NCBI RefSeq assembly: GCF_017086405.1
Contig: NZ_CP070973.1
Location: 1,488,001 to 1,552,000 of the forward strand
Source: Mycobacterium gordonae
Lineage (GTDB): Bacteria > Actinomycetota > Actinomycetes > Mycobacteriales > Mycobacteriaceae
DNA: 64,000 nucleotides
Direction of reading: 5' to 3'
Both the position numbers and the translations under genes were made by a program. The notes under the pieces were generated by a model. That model saw nothing but the letters and a program-made list of their open reading frames with translations. It was not told the DNA's origin and searched no databases. Within the stretch, counting starts at the first letter, position 1. The number at the start of each line of letters is the position of its first letter. Positions 17,563 to 27,326 of the stretch are shown in pieces.

Positions 17563-20500
17563 CCACCTGTCCGGGCTCTTCCTCGCCGGCACCACCCTCA
17601 GCGCGGGCAGCAGCATCACCAACATCGGGTGGGCCGATCTGGGCGTCGGCAATATCGGTTTCGGCAATGTCGGCGACGTCAACCTGGGCGCGGCCAACAT
17701 CGGTGCACAAAACCTTGGCCTGGGCAACATCGGCAGCGGCAACTTCGGCCTGGCCAACATCGGCGCCGGCAACTTCGGGTTCGCCAACTCCGGCCTGGCG
17801 GCCGGGCTGCCCGGTGTCGGCAACGTCGGGTTCGGCAATGCCGGCAGCGGCAACTTCGGGTTGGCCAACCTCGGCGTGGGCAATATCGGGTTGGCCAACA
17901 CCGGTTCCAACAACATCGGGATCGGTCTGGTCGGAGACAACCTGACCGGCATCGGCGGGCTGAACTCCGGGTCCGGCAACATCGGGTTGTTCAACTCCGG
18001 CACCAACAACGTCGGGTTCTTCAACACCGGCACCGGCAACTTCGGGCTGTTCAACTCCGGCAGTTACAACACCGGCATCGGCAACGCGGGGACGGCCAGC
18101 ACCGGATTGTTCAACGCCGGCAATGTCAACACCGGCCTGGCCAACACCGGTGACCACAACTCCGGCAGCTTCAACGCCGGCGACACCAACACCGGCGACT
18201 TCAACCCGGGCAACATCAACACCGGCTGGTTGAACACCGGTCACTCCAACACCGGGCTGCTGAACTCGGGCACCCTCAACACCGGCGCCTTCGCCAGCGG
18301 CTACGGCAACAACGGCCTGTTCTGGCGGGGCAACAACGCCGGGCAGGCCAGCTTCTACTACGGCATCACCATCCCCGAATTCCCCATCCACATCGTCACC
18401 ACCGGCGGTGTGGGCCCCATCGTGATCCCCGACATCGACATCCTGCCCCCGCTGCACATCGACCTCACGGGGGCTGCGAACTACGGCTTCACGCTGCCCG
18501 ACATCCCCATCCCGGCCATCCACATCGGCTTCGGTGGCGACGCCAACGTCAACTTCGTCGCGCCGGCTACCACGCTGCTCTCCGCGGTGAACATCACCGG
18601 CAACGTCACCGGGGGACCACTCACCGCCTCGAACATCGCCCTCAACCCCTTCAACGTCAACCTGGCCATTCCCGAGGCATTGCAGAAAGATCCCTTCAAT
18701 CTGCCGCCGTCGATCGGCTTCGAACTCGTCGCACCGCTGATCCTCGACTTCGTCACCCTCGGCGGCTTGTCGATACCCATCCAGCAGGCAATGGATCCCA
18801 TTGCTCTGCAGGCGATTTCATTCACCCAGGCCATCCCGGTCGATATCCCGCCGATCGACATCCCGGCGCAGACGGTCAAGGGAATGTCGATGGGTGAACT
18901 GCTGCCGCTCAACTACTCGCTGGACACCCCCGCCATTTCTGTGACGGGGATGACGATTCCGGCGATCCCGCTGAATTTCGACATCCCGCTGACGGCCGGG
19001 CCGCTGCACATCTCCATCATCGACCTCAAACCCGTGCCGGGCTTGTTCAATTCGAGCACGGCGCCGTCCTCGGGATTGTTCAACTCGGGGGCCGGCGGGG
19101 GATCGGGCTTCTTCAACGCCGGACCGGCCCTGTCGGGTCTGCTGAACCAGGCGGCCAAGGAATCGATGCTGGGTACCGTGTCGGGCCTGGGCAATACCGG
19201 CGGGCTGTCCTCGGGACTGCTGAATTCCGGCACCGCCATCTCGGGCTTCTTCAACGTCACCGGGCTGGACTTCAACGCCCCCGCATTCATCTCCGGTTTC
19301 AGCAACCTCGGCGACCACCTATCCGGCCTGTCCTACAAGGGCCTGTATGCGATGATCACCTACCCCACCGGGCCCAGCGCCTTGTCCCAGCTCCTGGACG
19401 GCGTCGTCGCCGAACTGGAACACCTGGACCTGCGCAACGTGCTCAACCTGGGCAACGTCGGCGGCATCAACGTCGGCTTCGGTAACCTGGGCGACTTCAA
19501 CCTGGGCGCCGGCAACGCCGGCAACGCCAACTTCGGCGGTGGCAACCTCGGCGCCCAGAACTTCGGTTTCGGCAACATCGGCGACGGCAACCTGGGTTTC
19601 GGCAACATCGGCGACGGCAACCTGGGATTCGGCAACTCGGGCCTGGCGGCCGGATTGGCCGGCCTGGGCAATGTCGGGTTCGGCAACGCCGGCACCGGCA
19701 ACGCCGGTCTGGCCAACGTCGGCCTGGGCAATATCGGGTTGGCCAACACCGGTTCCAACAACATCGGCATCGGTCTGTCCGGGGACAACCTGACCGGTAT
19801 CGGCAGCTTCAATTCGGGGCAGGGCAACCTCGGATTGTTCAACTCCGGCACCGGCAACGTCGGGTTCTTCAACACCGGCACCGGCAACTTCGGACTGTTC
19901 AACTCCGGCAGCTACAACACCGGTATCGGCAACGCCGGTACCGGCTCTACCGGAGTCTTCAACGCGGGCAATTTCAATACCGGCCTGGCCAATGCCGGTC
20001 GGTACAACTCCGGCAGCTTCAACGTCGGCGACGCCAACACCGGCGACTTCAACCCGGGCAACGTCAACACCGGCTGGTTCAATGTCGGTGACACCAACAC
20101 CGGCCTGTTCAACACCGGAAACGTCAACACCGGTGCCTTCAACTCCGGCAACTTCAACAACGGGGCGTTGTGGACCGGCGACTGGCACGGCACCTTCGGC
20201 TTCCGCTACGACCTCGAAATCCCGGCCAGCACGATTTTCGACTTCAACCAGACCTTCGACTTCGGCCCCATCAAACTCAGCGACCCCATCCACATTCCGG
20301 GCATGTCGCTGTTCGACGTCCACCAGGTGATCCCGGTCGGGCCATACGTGATTCCGCAAATCGACGTGCCGGCCTTCGAGTTGAACATCCACCAGACGAT
20401 CGAGATCCCGCCGATCGTCTTCCTGCAGGGCATGACGATCGGCGGCCAGACCTACACCACGCCCTTCAACAACCCGGCCGGTCTCGCCTCGGAGTTCACG

Positions 20501-23500
20501 CTGCCGGTGGTCAGGGCCCGGATCCCGCTGGTCAGCAACTTCGTCTGGACGATCGGGCAACCCAACGGACTCGGCTTCATGGGCAACGAGAATTGGGCCC
20601 GCGAGCCGGTCAAGGGCATCACCTTCTACACCGGTACGGGCTTCCCGTCCTCCGGCTACAACTCGATCAGCATCCCGGTGATCAACATCCCGACGATCGG
20701 TACCGACGCCATTCCGCTGAACATCGACATCGGCGGTGGGCTGCCGGCTTTCACCCTGTTCCCGGGCGGGTTGAACATTCCGCAGAACGCCATTCCATTC
20801 GCGATCGACGCAACCGGCGTTCTCGACCCGATCACCATCTTCCCCAACGGCCTGGCGATCGAGTCGCTGCCGTTGCATGCGGCACTGAATATCTCGATGC
20901 CGCACACCAGCGTCACGCTGATCGACATTCCGCGCACCGCCGGCTTCGGCAATACCTCACCGACTCCGTCGTCGGGATTCTTCAACAGCGGCGCGGGTGG
21001 GGTGTCGGGCTTCGGCAACTTCGGTGCGGGGCTGTCGGGGTGGTGGAACCAGGCCTCGAACGCGTTCGCGGGTTCCGGCTCGGGCGTGCTCAACGCGGGC
21101 TCGCTGCATTCGGGGTTGCTCAACCTCGGCACGCAGGTCGCGGGCCTGTTCAACACCAGCACGCTGTCACTGGGGACCCCGGCGGAGCTGTCGGGTATCG
21201 GCAACGTCGGCCAGCAGCTGGCCGGATTGTTCACCGCGGGCACGACCGGCAACCAGAGCCCGATCGTCAACCTCGGTCTGGCCGACCTGGGCAACCTCAA
21301 CGCCGGGCTCGGCAACATCGGCGTGCTGAATCTGGGTGCGGCCAACGTCGGTCTGCAGAACCTGGGCTTCGGCAATGTTGGTGACGGCAACCTCGGCCTG
21401 GGCAACGTCGGCGCCGGCAACTTCGGGTTCGCCAACTCCGGCCTGGCGGCCGGGCTGCCGGGTGTCGGCAACGTCGGGTTCGCCAATGCCGGCAGCGGCA
21501 ACTTCGGGTTGGCCAACCTCGGCGTGGGCAACATCGGGTTCGCCAACGCCGGTTCCAACAACATCGGGATCGGTCTGGTCGGGGACAACCTGACCGGCAT
21601 CGGTGGGCTGAACGCCGGGTCCGGCAATATCGGCTTGTTCAACTCCGGCACCAACAACGTCGGGTTCTTCAACACCGGCACCGGCAACTTCGGGTTGTTC
21701 AACTCCGGCAGTTACAACACCGGCATCGGCAACGCGGGGACGGCCAGCACCGGATTGTTCAATGCCGGGAATTTCAACACGGGGTTGGGCAATGCCGGGC
21801 ACTACAACACCGGCAGCTTCAACGCGGGCAACACCAACAGCGGCGATTTCAACCCGGGCGACATCAACACCGGCTGGTTCAACACCGGTGACTCCAACAC
21901 CGGCTTCATCAACACCGGCAACGTCGGCACGGGCGCGTTCATGTCGGGCAGCTACAGCAACGGCCTGTTCTGGCGTGGTGAATACCAGGGGCTGCTCGGC
22001 TTGCACTACGAATACCCCCTGCCCAAGATCCCGCTGCTGGACATCCACGGAGCCGGCTCCTTCGGCCCCGTCGTCATTCCGCCCATCCCGGTCCCGGCCA
22101 CCCACCTGCAACTGGGCGGCAACGTCGCGATGGGCTCGTTCACCATTCCGCAGATCGACATCCCGGCCCTCAACCCCGACATCATCGGCAGCATCGGGTT
22201 CGGTCCCGTCCGGGTCCCATCCGTCTACATCCCCGGCATCAATGCCATCGACGCCGTCATGCACACCGACCCGGTTCGGGGCCCGAACACGGCGATAAGT
22301 CCGTTCCTCATCTGGACCGAGGGCGACACCTCGGGCATCTACCTGGGCCCCACCTATTACTCGTTCGGCGCCTCCTACACGGTGGGCGACATCTTGAACC
22401 CCAACCCGTTCGCGGTCGGCAACATCACCGCCAATGGTGGCTTCGCCGGAGCCTCGAACACCTTCATCAAGATCGTCAGCGAAGGCTTCTACACCCCCGA
22501 GATCAACATCGGCCGCATCCCGGCGGGTTTCCAGGTGCCCGGGTTCGTCGATCCGATCACCGTGTTCCCGGGTGGGGTGACGTTCCCGGCGGCCAACCTG
22601 ATCAATCTGGGTGTCAGCGCGGGCAGCCTGGGCGTGGACATCCCGGCGATCACTTTCCCGCAGATCCTGGGCAACGTCGACGGCACCGTGTACGTGATCT
22701 CCGGCAACATCCCGTTCGTCAACGTCCCGCCGACCCCCGGCTTCGGCAACACCACCACCGTGCCGTCGTCGGGCTTGTTCAACACCGGCGCCGGCGGGGT
22801 GTCTGGCTTCGGCAATTCCGGGGCGGGCGTGTCGGGTTGGTGGAACCAGGCCCACGACGCGCTGCTGGGAACCGGCTCGGGCTACTTCAATGTCGGCACG
22901 CTGAATTCCGGTCTCCTCAATGTCGGGTCGGGGGTGTCGGGGTTGTACAACACCGCGGCGTTCGGGGCGCCGGCGGTGGTCTCGGGGATCGGCAATGTGG
23001 GTCGGCAGGTGGCCGGGTTGCTGAGCGCCGGTGACGGGGTCGGGCGGACGTTGTTGGTCAATGTCGGGTTGGCCGATGTGGGTAACGTCAACGTCGGGTT
23101 CGGCAATGTCGGGGAACTGAACGTGGGGTTGGGCAATGTCGGGTGGCAGAACCTGGGTCTGGGCAATGTCGGTGATGTCAATGTCGGGTTCGCCAATCTC
23201 GGTGACGGCAATGTCGGGTTCGCCAACTCCGGGGTGTCGGCGGGTCTGGCCGGGTTCGGCAATGTCGGGTTCGGCAACTCCGGCAGCGGCAATATCGGGT
23301 TGGCCAACACCGGCAACAACAACGTGGGTATCGGGTTGGTCGGGGACAACCTGACCGGGATCGGGCCGTGGAACTCGGGGTCGGGCAATGTGGGGTTGTT
23401 CAACTCCGGGACCGGCAATGTCGGGTTCTTCAATTCCGGGACCGGTAATTTCGGGGTGTTCAACTCCGGCAGCTACAACACCGGGATCGGCAACAGCGGC

Positions 23501-24751
23501 ATCGCGAGCACCGGGGTGTTCAACGCCGGGAATTTCAACACCGGGTTGGGCAACGCCGGGCACTACAACTCGGGCAGCTTCAATGCCGGGGACGTCAACA
23601 CCGGTGATTTCAATCCGGGCAGCGTCAACAGCGGCTGGTTCAACACCGGGCACGCCAACACCGGCATCGCCAACGCCGGCACCACCGGCACCGGCGCATT
23701 CATGTCCGGCAACTACAGCAACGGCATCCTGTGGCGCGGCAACTACCAGGGCCTGGCCGGCTTCTCTCTCGGCTACACCGTTCCGCAGTTCCCGGCCGTC
23801 GGGGGCGATCTGGTCGGCGGCGTAGGCCCGATCACGGTGTTGCCACCGATTCACATTCCGTCAGTTCCGTTGTATATCAACACCTCTGGCGGCATCGGCC
23901 CGATCAGCATCCCGTCGATCCCGGTGCCCTCGATCCACCTGGGCGTCAACCCGACGCTGGATCTCGGCCCGGTCAGCGTCGGCCCGTTCACCATCAGCAC
24001 ACCGAATTTCACCGTCAACTACAGCACCGCGCCCAGCACCGCTGTGTCCGGTGGCAGCTCGGACTTCGTCGTGGTCGCCAGCTACGCGCTGGTGATTCCG
24101 GGCGCAATCACCATCTCAGGCAGTCCCGCCGGGGTCAGCGTCACCTCGCCGGGATTCACCGTCAACCCGATATCGATCCTGGCCGGAACGGCGACCTTCC
24201 CCGGGTTCACCATTCCGCTGGAACCCATTCACGTGGGCCTGCCGCTGTCGCTGACCATCCCGGGTTCGGGCATTCCGGGTGGCGGCATCCCGCAGATCCC
24301 GCTGAACTTCGCCTTGAATTTCGCGACGCCGGCCTTCGGGCTGCCGACCGCGGTCATCGACCGGATCCCGCTGGAGTTACACCTCGCGTCCACCGTGGGC
24401 CCGATCAACATCCCGATCGCCGCCTTCGGCGGGACCCCGGGCTTCGCGAACATGACGCTGCTGCCGTCGTCGGGCTTCTTCAACCTCGGCGGCGGCGGTG
24501 GTTCGGGCTTCTGGAACTCCGGGAGCGGACTGTCGGGATTCCTGAACGCGATTGCAGATCCCCTGCTCGGATCAGCCTCCGGAGCCCTGAACTTCGGCAC
24601 CCAGCTCTCCGGCCTGCTCAACCGTGGCGCCGGAATGTCGGGTGTCTTCAACACCAGCACGCTCGACCTGATCGCCCAGGCCTTCAACTCCGGCTGGATG
24701 AACGTCGGCCAGCGGCTCTCGGGCCTGATCTATACCGGGACGGGACCCTAG
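17252..24751 (+). CDS. PPE-MPTR C-terminal reading frame, about 2,400 genuine residues
   Basis: This open frame runs 2,499 residues; real MPTR sequence begins after about base 17497 ([20 protein letters not shown]), where the third frameshift restores the original frame. It contains four of the six MPTR blocks and their hydrophobic partner segments, and ends with INRG-free, leucine- and glycine-rich text just before the TAG at 24749. It lacks a PPE domain, so on its own it would not carry the secretion signal. The short stretch 17365-17497 is read in yet another frame. Its stop overlaps the stop of the convergent oxidoreductase gene by three bases. Confidence 0.75.
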   Translation: MSVTFPSRSSTFRRFPASAMRPPPPRRASSTPVRVGDRGGQLRRRHLGLVEPGSEPAGGLGFGAGQLRRAGIGSAQCGLGGVGFLNTAGLASPALVSGLGNVGDHLSGLFLAGTTLSAGSSITNIGWADLGVGNIGFGNVGDVNLGAANIGAQNLGLGNIGSGNFGLANIGAGNFGFANSGLAAGLPGVGNVGFGNAGSGNFGLANLGVGNIGLANTGSNNIGIGLVGDNLTGIGGLNSGSGNIGLFNSGTNNVGFFNTGTGNFGLFNSGSYNTGIGNAGTASTGLFNAGNVNTGLANTGDHNSGSFNAGDTNTGDFNPGNINTGWLNTGHSNTGLLNSGTLNTGAFASGYGNNGLFWRGNNAGQASFYYGITIPEFPIHIVTTGGVGPIVIPDIDILPPLHIDLTGAANYGFTLPDIPIPAIHIGFGGDANVNFVAPATTLLSAVNITGNVTGGPLTASNIALNPFNVNLAIPEALQKDPFNLPPSIGFELVAPLILDFVTLGGLSIPIQQAMDPIALQAISFTQAIPVDIPPIDIPAQTVKGMSMGELLPLNYSLDTPAISVTGMTIPAIPLNFDIPLTAGPLHISIIDLKPVPGLFNSSTAPSSGLFNSGAGGGSGFFNAGPALSGLLNQAAKESMLGTVSGLGNTGGLSSGLLNSGTAISGFFNVTGLDFNAPAFISGFSNLGDHLSGLSYKGLYAMITYPTGPSALSQLLDGVVAELEHLDLRNVLNLGNVGGINVGFGNLGDFNLGAGNAGNANFGGGNLGAQNFGFGNIGDGNLGFGNIGDGNLGFGNSGLAAGLAGLGNVGFGNAGTGNAGLANVGLGNIGLANTGSNNIGIGLSGDNLTGIGSFNSGQGNLGLFNSGTGNVGFFNTGTGNFGLFNSGSYNTGIGNAGTGSTGVFNAGNFNTGLANAGRYNSGSFNVGDANTGDFNPGNVNTGWFNVGDTNTGLFNTGNVNTGAFNSGNFNNGALWTGDWHGTFGFRYDLEIPASTIFDFNQTFDFGPIKLSDPIHIPGMSLFDVHQVIPVGPYVIPQIDVPAFELNIHQTIEIPPIVFLQGMTIGGQTYTTPFNNPAGLASEFTLPVVRARIPLVSNFVWTIGQPNGLGFMGNENWAREPVKGITFYTGTGFPSSGYNSISIPVINIPTIGTDAIPLNIDIGGGLPAFTLFPGGLNIPQNAIPFAIDATGVLDPITIFPNGLAIESLPLHAALNISMPHTSVTLIDIPRTAGFGNTSPTPSSGFFNSGAGGVSGFGNFGAGLSGWWNQASNAFAGSGSGVLNAGSLHSGLLNLGTQVAGLFNTSTLSLGTPAELSGIGNVGQQLAGLFTAGTTGNQSPIVNLGLADLGNLNAGLGNIGVLNLGAANVGLQNLGFGNVGDGNLGLGNVGAGNFGFANSGLAAGLPGVGNVGFANAGSGNFGLANLGVGNIGFANAGSNNIGIGLVGDNLTGIGGLNAGSGNIGLFNSGTNNVGFFNTGTGNFGLFNSGSYNTGIGNAGTASTGLFNAGNFNTGLGNAGHYNTGSFNAGNTNSGDFNPGDINTGWFNTGDSNTGFINTGNVGTGAFMSGSYSNGLFWRGEYQGLLGLHYEYPLPKIPLLDIHGAGSFGPVVIPPIPVPATHLQLGGNVAMGSFTIPQIDIPALNPDIIGSIGFGPVRVPSVYIPGINAIDAVMHTDPVRGPNTAISPFLIWTEGDTSGIYLGPTYYSFGASYTVGDILNPNPFAVGNITANGGFAGASNTFIKIVSEGFYTPEINIGRIPAGFQVPGFVDPITVFPGGVTFPAANLINLGVSAGSLGVDIPAITFPQILGNVDGTVYVISGNIPFVNVPPTPGFGNTTTVPSSGLFNTGAGGVSGFGNSGAGVSGWWNQAHDALLGTGSGYFNVGTLNSGLLNVGSGVSGLYNTAAFGAPAVVSGIGNVGRQVAGLLSAGDGVGRTLLVNVGLADVGNVNVGFGNVGELNVGLGNVGWQNLGLGNVGDVNVGFANLGDGNVGFANSGVSAGLAGFGNVGFGNSGSGNIGLANTGNNNVGIGLVGDNLTGIGPWNSGSGNVGLFNSGTGNVGFFNSGTGNFGVFNSGSYNTGIGNSGIASTGVFNAGNFNTGLGNAGHYNSGSFNAGDVNTGDFNPGSVNSGWFNTGHANTGIANAGTTGTGAFMSGNYSNGILWRGNYQGLAGFSLGYTVPQFPAVGGDLVGGVGPITVLPPIHIPSVPLYINTSGGIGPISIPSIPVPSIHLGVNPTLDLGPVSVGPFTISTPNFTVNYSTAPSTAVSGGSSDFVVVASYALVIPGAITISGSPAGVSVTSPGFTVNPISILAGTATFPGFTIPLEPIHVGLPLSLTIPGSGIPGGGIPQIPLNFALNFATPAFGLPTAVIDRIPLELHLASTVGPINIPIAAFGGTPGFANMTLLPSSGFFNLGGGGGSGFWNSGSGLSGFLNAIADPLLGSASGALNFGTQLSGLLNRGAGMSGVFNTSTLDLIAQAFNSGWMNVGQRLSGLIYTGTGP
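22751..23746 (+). repeat. 1-kb near-identical internal duplication, copy 2
   Basis: Partner of 15602-16596 in the same gene, covering the sixth MPTR block. It keeps the G that copy 1 lacks, so the frame stays open here. Such identity over a kilobase in an otherwise diverged repeat family indicates recent duplication or gene conversion. Confidence 0.85.
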
Positions 24752-25938
24752 TCCGGCGCTCCGGTGACCACGCAGTGCGTGCGGCTGTAGATCGTCGGCA
24801 TGCATTGATTGCAGTGCGTGCAGGCCGAGCGGACGCCCGCACCGTCGCGGGCGATCCGGTTGATCAGGTCCGGCTCGGCCAGCAGCGCCCGGCCCATCGC
24901 GACGAAGTCGAACCCCTCGGCCATCGCCAGATCCATCGTGTCCCGGTTGGTGATGCCACCCAGCAGAATCAGCGGCAGCTTCAGCTCGGCGCGGAACAGC
25001 TTGGCCTCGCGCAGCAGATAGGCCTCCTGGTAGGGGTATTCGCGCAGGAACTTCTTGCCCGTCATCCGCATGCCCCAGCGCAGCGGGGGCTTGAACGCGC
25101 CGGCGAACTCCTTCAACGGCGCGTCGCCGCGGAACAGGTACATCGGGTTGACCAGTGAGCTGCCCGCGGTCAGTTCGATCGCGTCCAGCCCGCCGTCCTC
25201 CTCCAGCCACCGGGCCGTGATCAGCGACTCTTCGTTGGAGATGCCGCCGCGCACCCCGTCGGACATGTTGAGCTTGGCGGTCACCGCGATCTGCCGAGGC
25301 CCCTGGTCCACGGCCCGACGCACGGCCATCACCAGCCCGCGGGCGACCTTGGCCCGGTTGGCCAATGACCCGCCGAACTCGTCGGTGCGACGGTTGATCA
25401 ACGGAGATAGGAACGCGCTGGCCAGATAGTTGTGCCCCAAATGGATTTCGACGGCGTCGAAGCCGGCTTCCACGGCAAATCGGGCCGCCTTGGCGTGATC
25501 GGCCAGCACCTCGTCGATGTCGTCCGCGCTGGCCTTCTTGGCGAAACGCATGCCGATCGGGTTGAAGAAACGCACCGGGGCCAGCGCGGTCGCTCCGTTG
25601 GTCCGGGCGTTGGCGACGGGGCCGGCGTGGCCGATCTGGGCGCTGACGGCTGCGTCTTCGGCGTGGATCGCATCGGTGAGGCGCTGAAAGCCGGGTACCG
25701 CCTCGGGGCGCATCCAGATTCCGTTGCCCTCGGTGCGCCCGCCCTGGGAGACTGCGCAGTAGGCGACGGTGGTCATGCCCACGCCACCGGCGGCGGGCTT
25801 GCGGTGGTACTCGATCAGGTCGTCGGTCACCAGCGCGTTCGGGGTGCGCGCTTCGAATGTTGCGGACTTGATGGTCCGGTTCCGAAGGGTCAGCGGACCG
25901 AGTTTGGCGGGGCTCAAGACGTCTGGGGCTGCAGACAT
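24748..25938 (-). CDS. Old-yellow-enzyme-type NADH:flavin oxidoreductase with C-terminal Cys cluster
   Basis: This 396-residue protein is a FMN-binding TIM barrel of the OYE/2,4-dienoyl-CoA reductase family and matches the position of Rv3359. Visible motifs are the start LSPAKLGPLTLRNR, the substrate-binding region AVEAGFDAVEIHLGHNYL near 190, the DEFGGSLANR loop, and the phosphate-binding end GGITNRDTMDLA with FDFVAMGRALLAEPDLI. It ends with four cysteines spaced CTHCNQC and then C after nine residues, which resembles the 4Fe-4S site of dienoyl-CoA reductases. The C-terminal NAD(P)H domain of those enzymes is missing, so electrons would have to arrive another way or the cluster may be structural. 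The ATG start precedes the usual first strand. The substrate is unknown. It converges tail-to-tail with the PPE gene. Confidence 0.88.
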   Translation of the reverse strand: MSAAPDVLSPAKLGPLTLRNRTIKSATFEARTPNALVTDDLIEYHRKPAAGGVGMTTVAYCAVSQGGRTEGNGIWMRPEAVPGFQRLTDAIHAEDAAVSAQIGHAGPVANARTNGATALAPVRFFNPIGMRFAKKASADDIDEVLADHAKAARFAVEAGFDAVEIHLGHNYLASAFLSPLINRRTDEFGGSLANRAKVARGLVMAVRRAVDQGPRQIAVTAKLNMSDGVRGGISNEESLITARWLEEDGGLDAIELTAGSSLVNPMYLFRGDAPLKEFAGAFKPPLRWGMRMTGKKFLREYPYQEAYLLREAKLFRAELKLPLILLGGITNRDTMDLAMAEGFDFVAMGRALLAEPDLINRIARDGAGVRSACTHCNQCMPTIYSRTHCVVTGAPD

Positions 25939-26173
25939 ATAGGCAGCCTAACTGTGATCGCAACGCCTGCGACGCGGGGTGCAGCGGGGCGCCGCGCGTC
26001 GCGCGCCGAGACTGCGCGTCGTGCGCCGAGACTGCGCGTCGTGCGGCGAGACTGCGCTGGGAGCGCGAATTTCGGCTAAATGCCGCCCTGGATGCAGGTT
26101 CGGTGCCGCTAGCGCAGCCTCGACCAGCGGTCGCAGTCAATGAGTGGCGCCCGGCCATGTCAGACTGTCTAGC
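25939..26173. other. Divergent intergenic region upstream of folD
   Basis: About 235 bases between two divergently read genes. They contain the 20-base tandem repeat described separately and no open frame I can support. In M. tuberculosis the relJK toxin-antitoxin genes lie at this boundary; there is no trace of them here. Confidence 0.5.
26003..26058. repeat. 20-base tandem repeat, about 2.8 copies
   Basis: The unit GCGCCGAGACTGCGCGTCGT occurs perfectly twice (26003-26022 and 26023-26042) and a third time in part with one change (26043-26058). It lies in the non-coding space upstream of folD and could vary in copy number between strains. Confidence 0.8.
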
Positions 26174-27019
26174 GTGGGCGCAATCACGCTGGACGGCAAG
26201 GCCACCCGCGACGAGATCTTCGTCGACCTGACGCAGCGGGTCGCACAGTTGACGGCCGCGGGCCGCACACCCGGGTTGGGCACCATTCTGGTCGGCGACG
26301 ACCCGGGTTCCCAAGCCTACGTCCGCGGCAAGCACGCCGACTGCGCCAAGGTCGGCATCACCTCGCTCCGCCGCGACCTGCCCGCCGACATCTCGACCGA
26401 AACGCTCAACGAGACCATCGACGAACTCAACGCCAACCCCGAGTGCACCGGGTACATCGTCCAGTTGCCGCTGCCCAAGCACCTCGACGAGAACGCGGCG
26501 TTAGAGCGCGTCGACCCCGACAAGGACGCCGACGGCCTGCATCCGACGAACCTGGGCCGGCTGGTGCTCAACATGCCGGCACCCCTGCCGTGCACCCCGC
26601 GCGGCATCGTGCACCTGCTTAGCCGCTACGACGTGCCGATCGCCGGCGCGCATGTCGTGGTGATCGGGCGCGGTGTGACGGTGGGCCGGCCGCTGGGGCT
26701 GCTGCTCACCCGCCGCTCGGAGAACGCCACAGTCACTTTGTGCCACACCGCAACCCGCGATCTGCCCGCGCTGACCCGGCAGGCCGACATCATCGTGGCC
26801 GGCGTCGGGGTGCCGCACATGCTCACCGCGGACATGGTGCGTCCCGGCGCGGCCGTCGTCGACGTCGGGGTCAGCCGGGTGGACGGCAAACTCACCGGGG
26901 ACGTGCACCCTGACGTGTGGGAGGTCGCCGGGCACATCTCGCCCAACCCCGGTGGCGTGGGTCCGCTGACCCGGGCTTTCCTATTGACCAACGTCGTCGA
27001 GCGGGCTGAACGACGGTGA
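26174..27019 (+). CDS. folD: Bifunctional methylenetetrahydrofolate dehydrogenase/cyclohydrolase FolD
   Basis: FolD interconverts 5,10-methylene-, methenyl- and 10-formyl-tetrahydrofolate in cytosolic one-carbon metabolism. The 281-residue product shows the family pattern throughout: the catalytic region [18 protein letters not shown] with its Tyr and Lys near residues 50-54, [17 protein letters not shown], the [11 protein letters not shown] substrate loop, and the NADP-binding turn [16 protein letters not shown]. It ends with the conserved [17 protein letters not shown] chose the GTG at 26174 because it gives exactly the 281-residue length and VGAITLDGK start of the M. tuberculosis enzyme (Rv3356c); an upstream in-frame start at 26144 would add ten unlikely residues. 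The membrane-protein gene follows after 7 bases and is probably co-transcribed. Confidence 0.95.
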   Translation: MGAITLDGKATRDEIFVDLTQRVAQLTAAGRTPGLGTILVGDDPGSQAYVRGKHADCAKVGITSLRRDLPADISTETLNETIDELNANPECTGYIVQLPLPKHLDENAALERVDPDKDADGLHPTNLGRLVLNMPAPLPCTPRGIVHLLSRYDVPIAGAHVVVIGRGVTVGRPLGLLLTRRSENATVTLCHTATRDLPALTRQADIIVAGVGVPHMLTADMVRPGAAVVDVGVSRVDGKLTGDVHPDVWEVAGHISPNPGGVGPLTRAFLLTNVVERAERR

Positions 27020-27026
27020 CCTTGCG

Positions 27027-27320
27027 ATGACGGTTCGGGCCATCCTGGGGCGTGCGATGCGCGCCCAATGGCCGATCCTGCTCGTCGGGCTGATCTTCCT
27101 GGTGGCGTTCGTGCTGGCGGGCGCCAACTTCTGGCGCCGCGGCGCGCTGTTGATCGGCATCGGGGTCGGGGTGGCCGCCGTACTGCGGCTGGCCCTGCCC
27201 GACGAGCGGGCGGGTCTGTTGGTGGTGCGGAGCCGGGGGACCGACTTCCTCACCACTGCATCGGTGGGAGCGGCGATGGTCTACGTCGCGTGGACCATTG
27301 ACCCGCTGGGTACCGGTTAG
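27027..27320 (+). CDS. DUF3017 small membrane protein (Rv3355c-like)
   Basis: This is a 97-residue protein with three predicted membrane spans (around WPILLVGLIFLVAFVLAG, ALLIGIGVGVAAVLRL and TASVGAAMVYVAWTI) and little loop sequence. It has the length and position of M. tuberculosis Rv3355c, always found right after folD in this genus. DUF3017 proteins have no known role. The 7-base gap to folD suggests one transcript. The ATG at 27027 places the first span about 15 residues in, which is plausible for a positively charged N-terminus left inside the cell. Confidence 0.85.
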   Translation: MTVRAILGRAMRAQWPILLVGLIFLVAFVLAGANFWRRGALLIGIGVGVAAVLRLALPDERAGLLVVRSRGTDFLTTASVGAAMVYVAWTIDPLGTG

Positions 27321-27326
27321 GCGTTT

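Larger units (their letters stand above)
13619..24751 (+). pseudogene. Giant PPE-MPTR gene interrupted by three single-base losses
   Basis: Read across three corrected frames this is one gene of about 3,711 residues, the size class of M. tuberculosis PPE56 (3,716) and PPE55. It starts with a PPE domain (LLPPE at residues 5-9, SWQG helix-turn), an ESX-5-type substrate signature. Six MPTR blocks of NxGxGNxG pentapeptides follow (about 14160-14900, 15730-16600, 17560-18330, 19430-20170, 21180-21970 and 22880-23750). Each block is followed by a hydrophobic IP-rich, beta-prone segment and a linker with [15 protein letters not shown]. The frame is lost near 16230, 17364-17370 and 17497, each time by one missing base in a G-rich tract, and the three losses together restore the original frame. 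Sequencing error in homopolymers is as likely as true decay. PPE-MPTR proteins are exported or surface-exposed; no biochemical role is established. Confidence 0.8.

Noticed and set aside
21167-23854. 895-codon open frame on the minus strand inside the PPE gene
   Set aside because: Antisense shadow of the repetitive MPTR codons; the product is Val/Gly/Asp-rich nonsense with no family pattern and no ribosome site. The same applies to 13655-14083, 15733-16851, 17411-18523 and 19319-20905.
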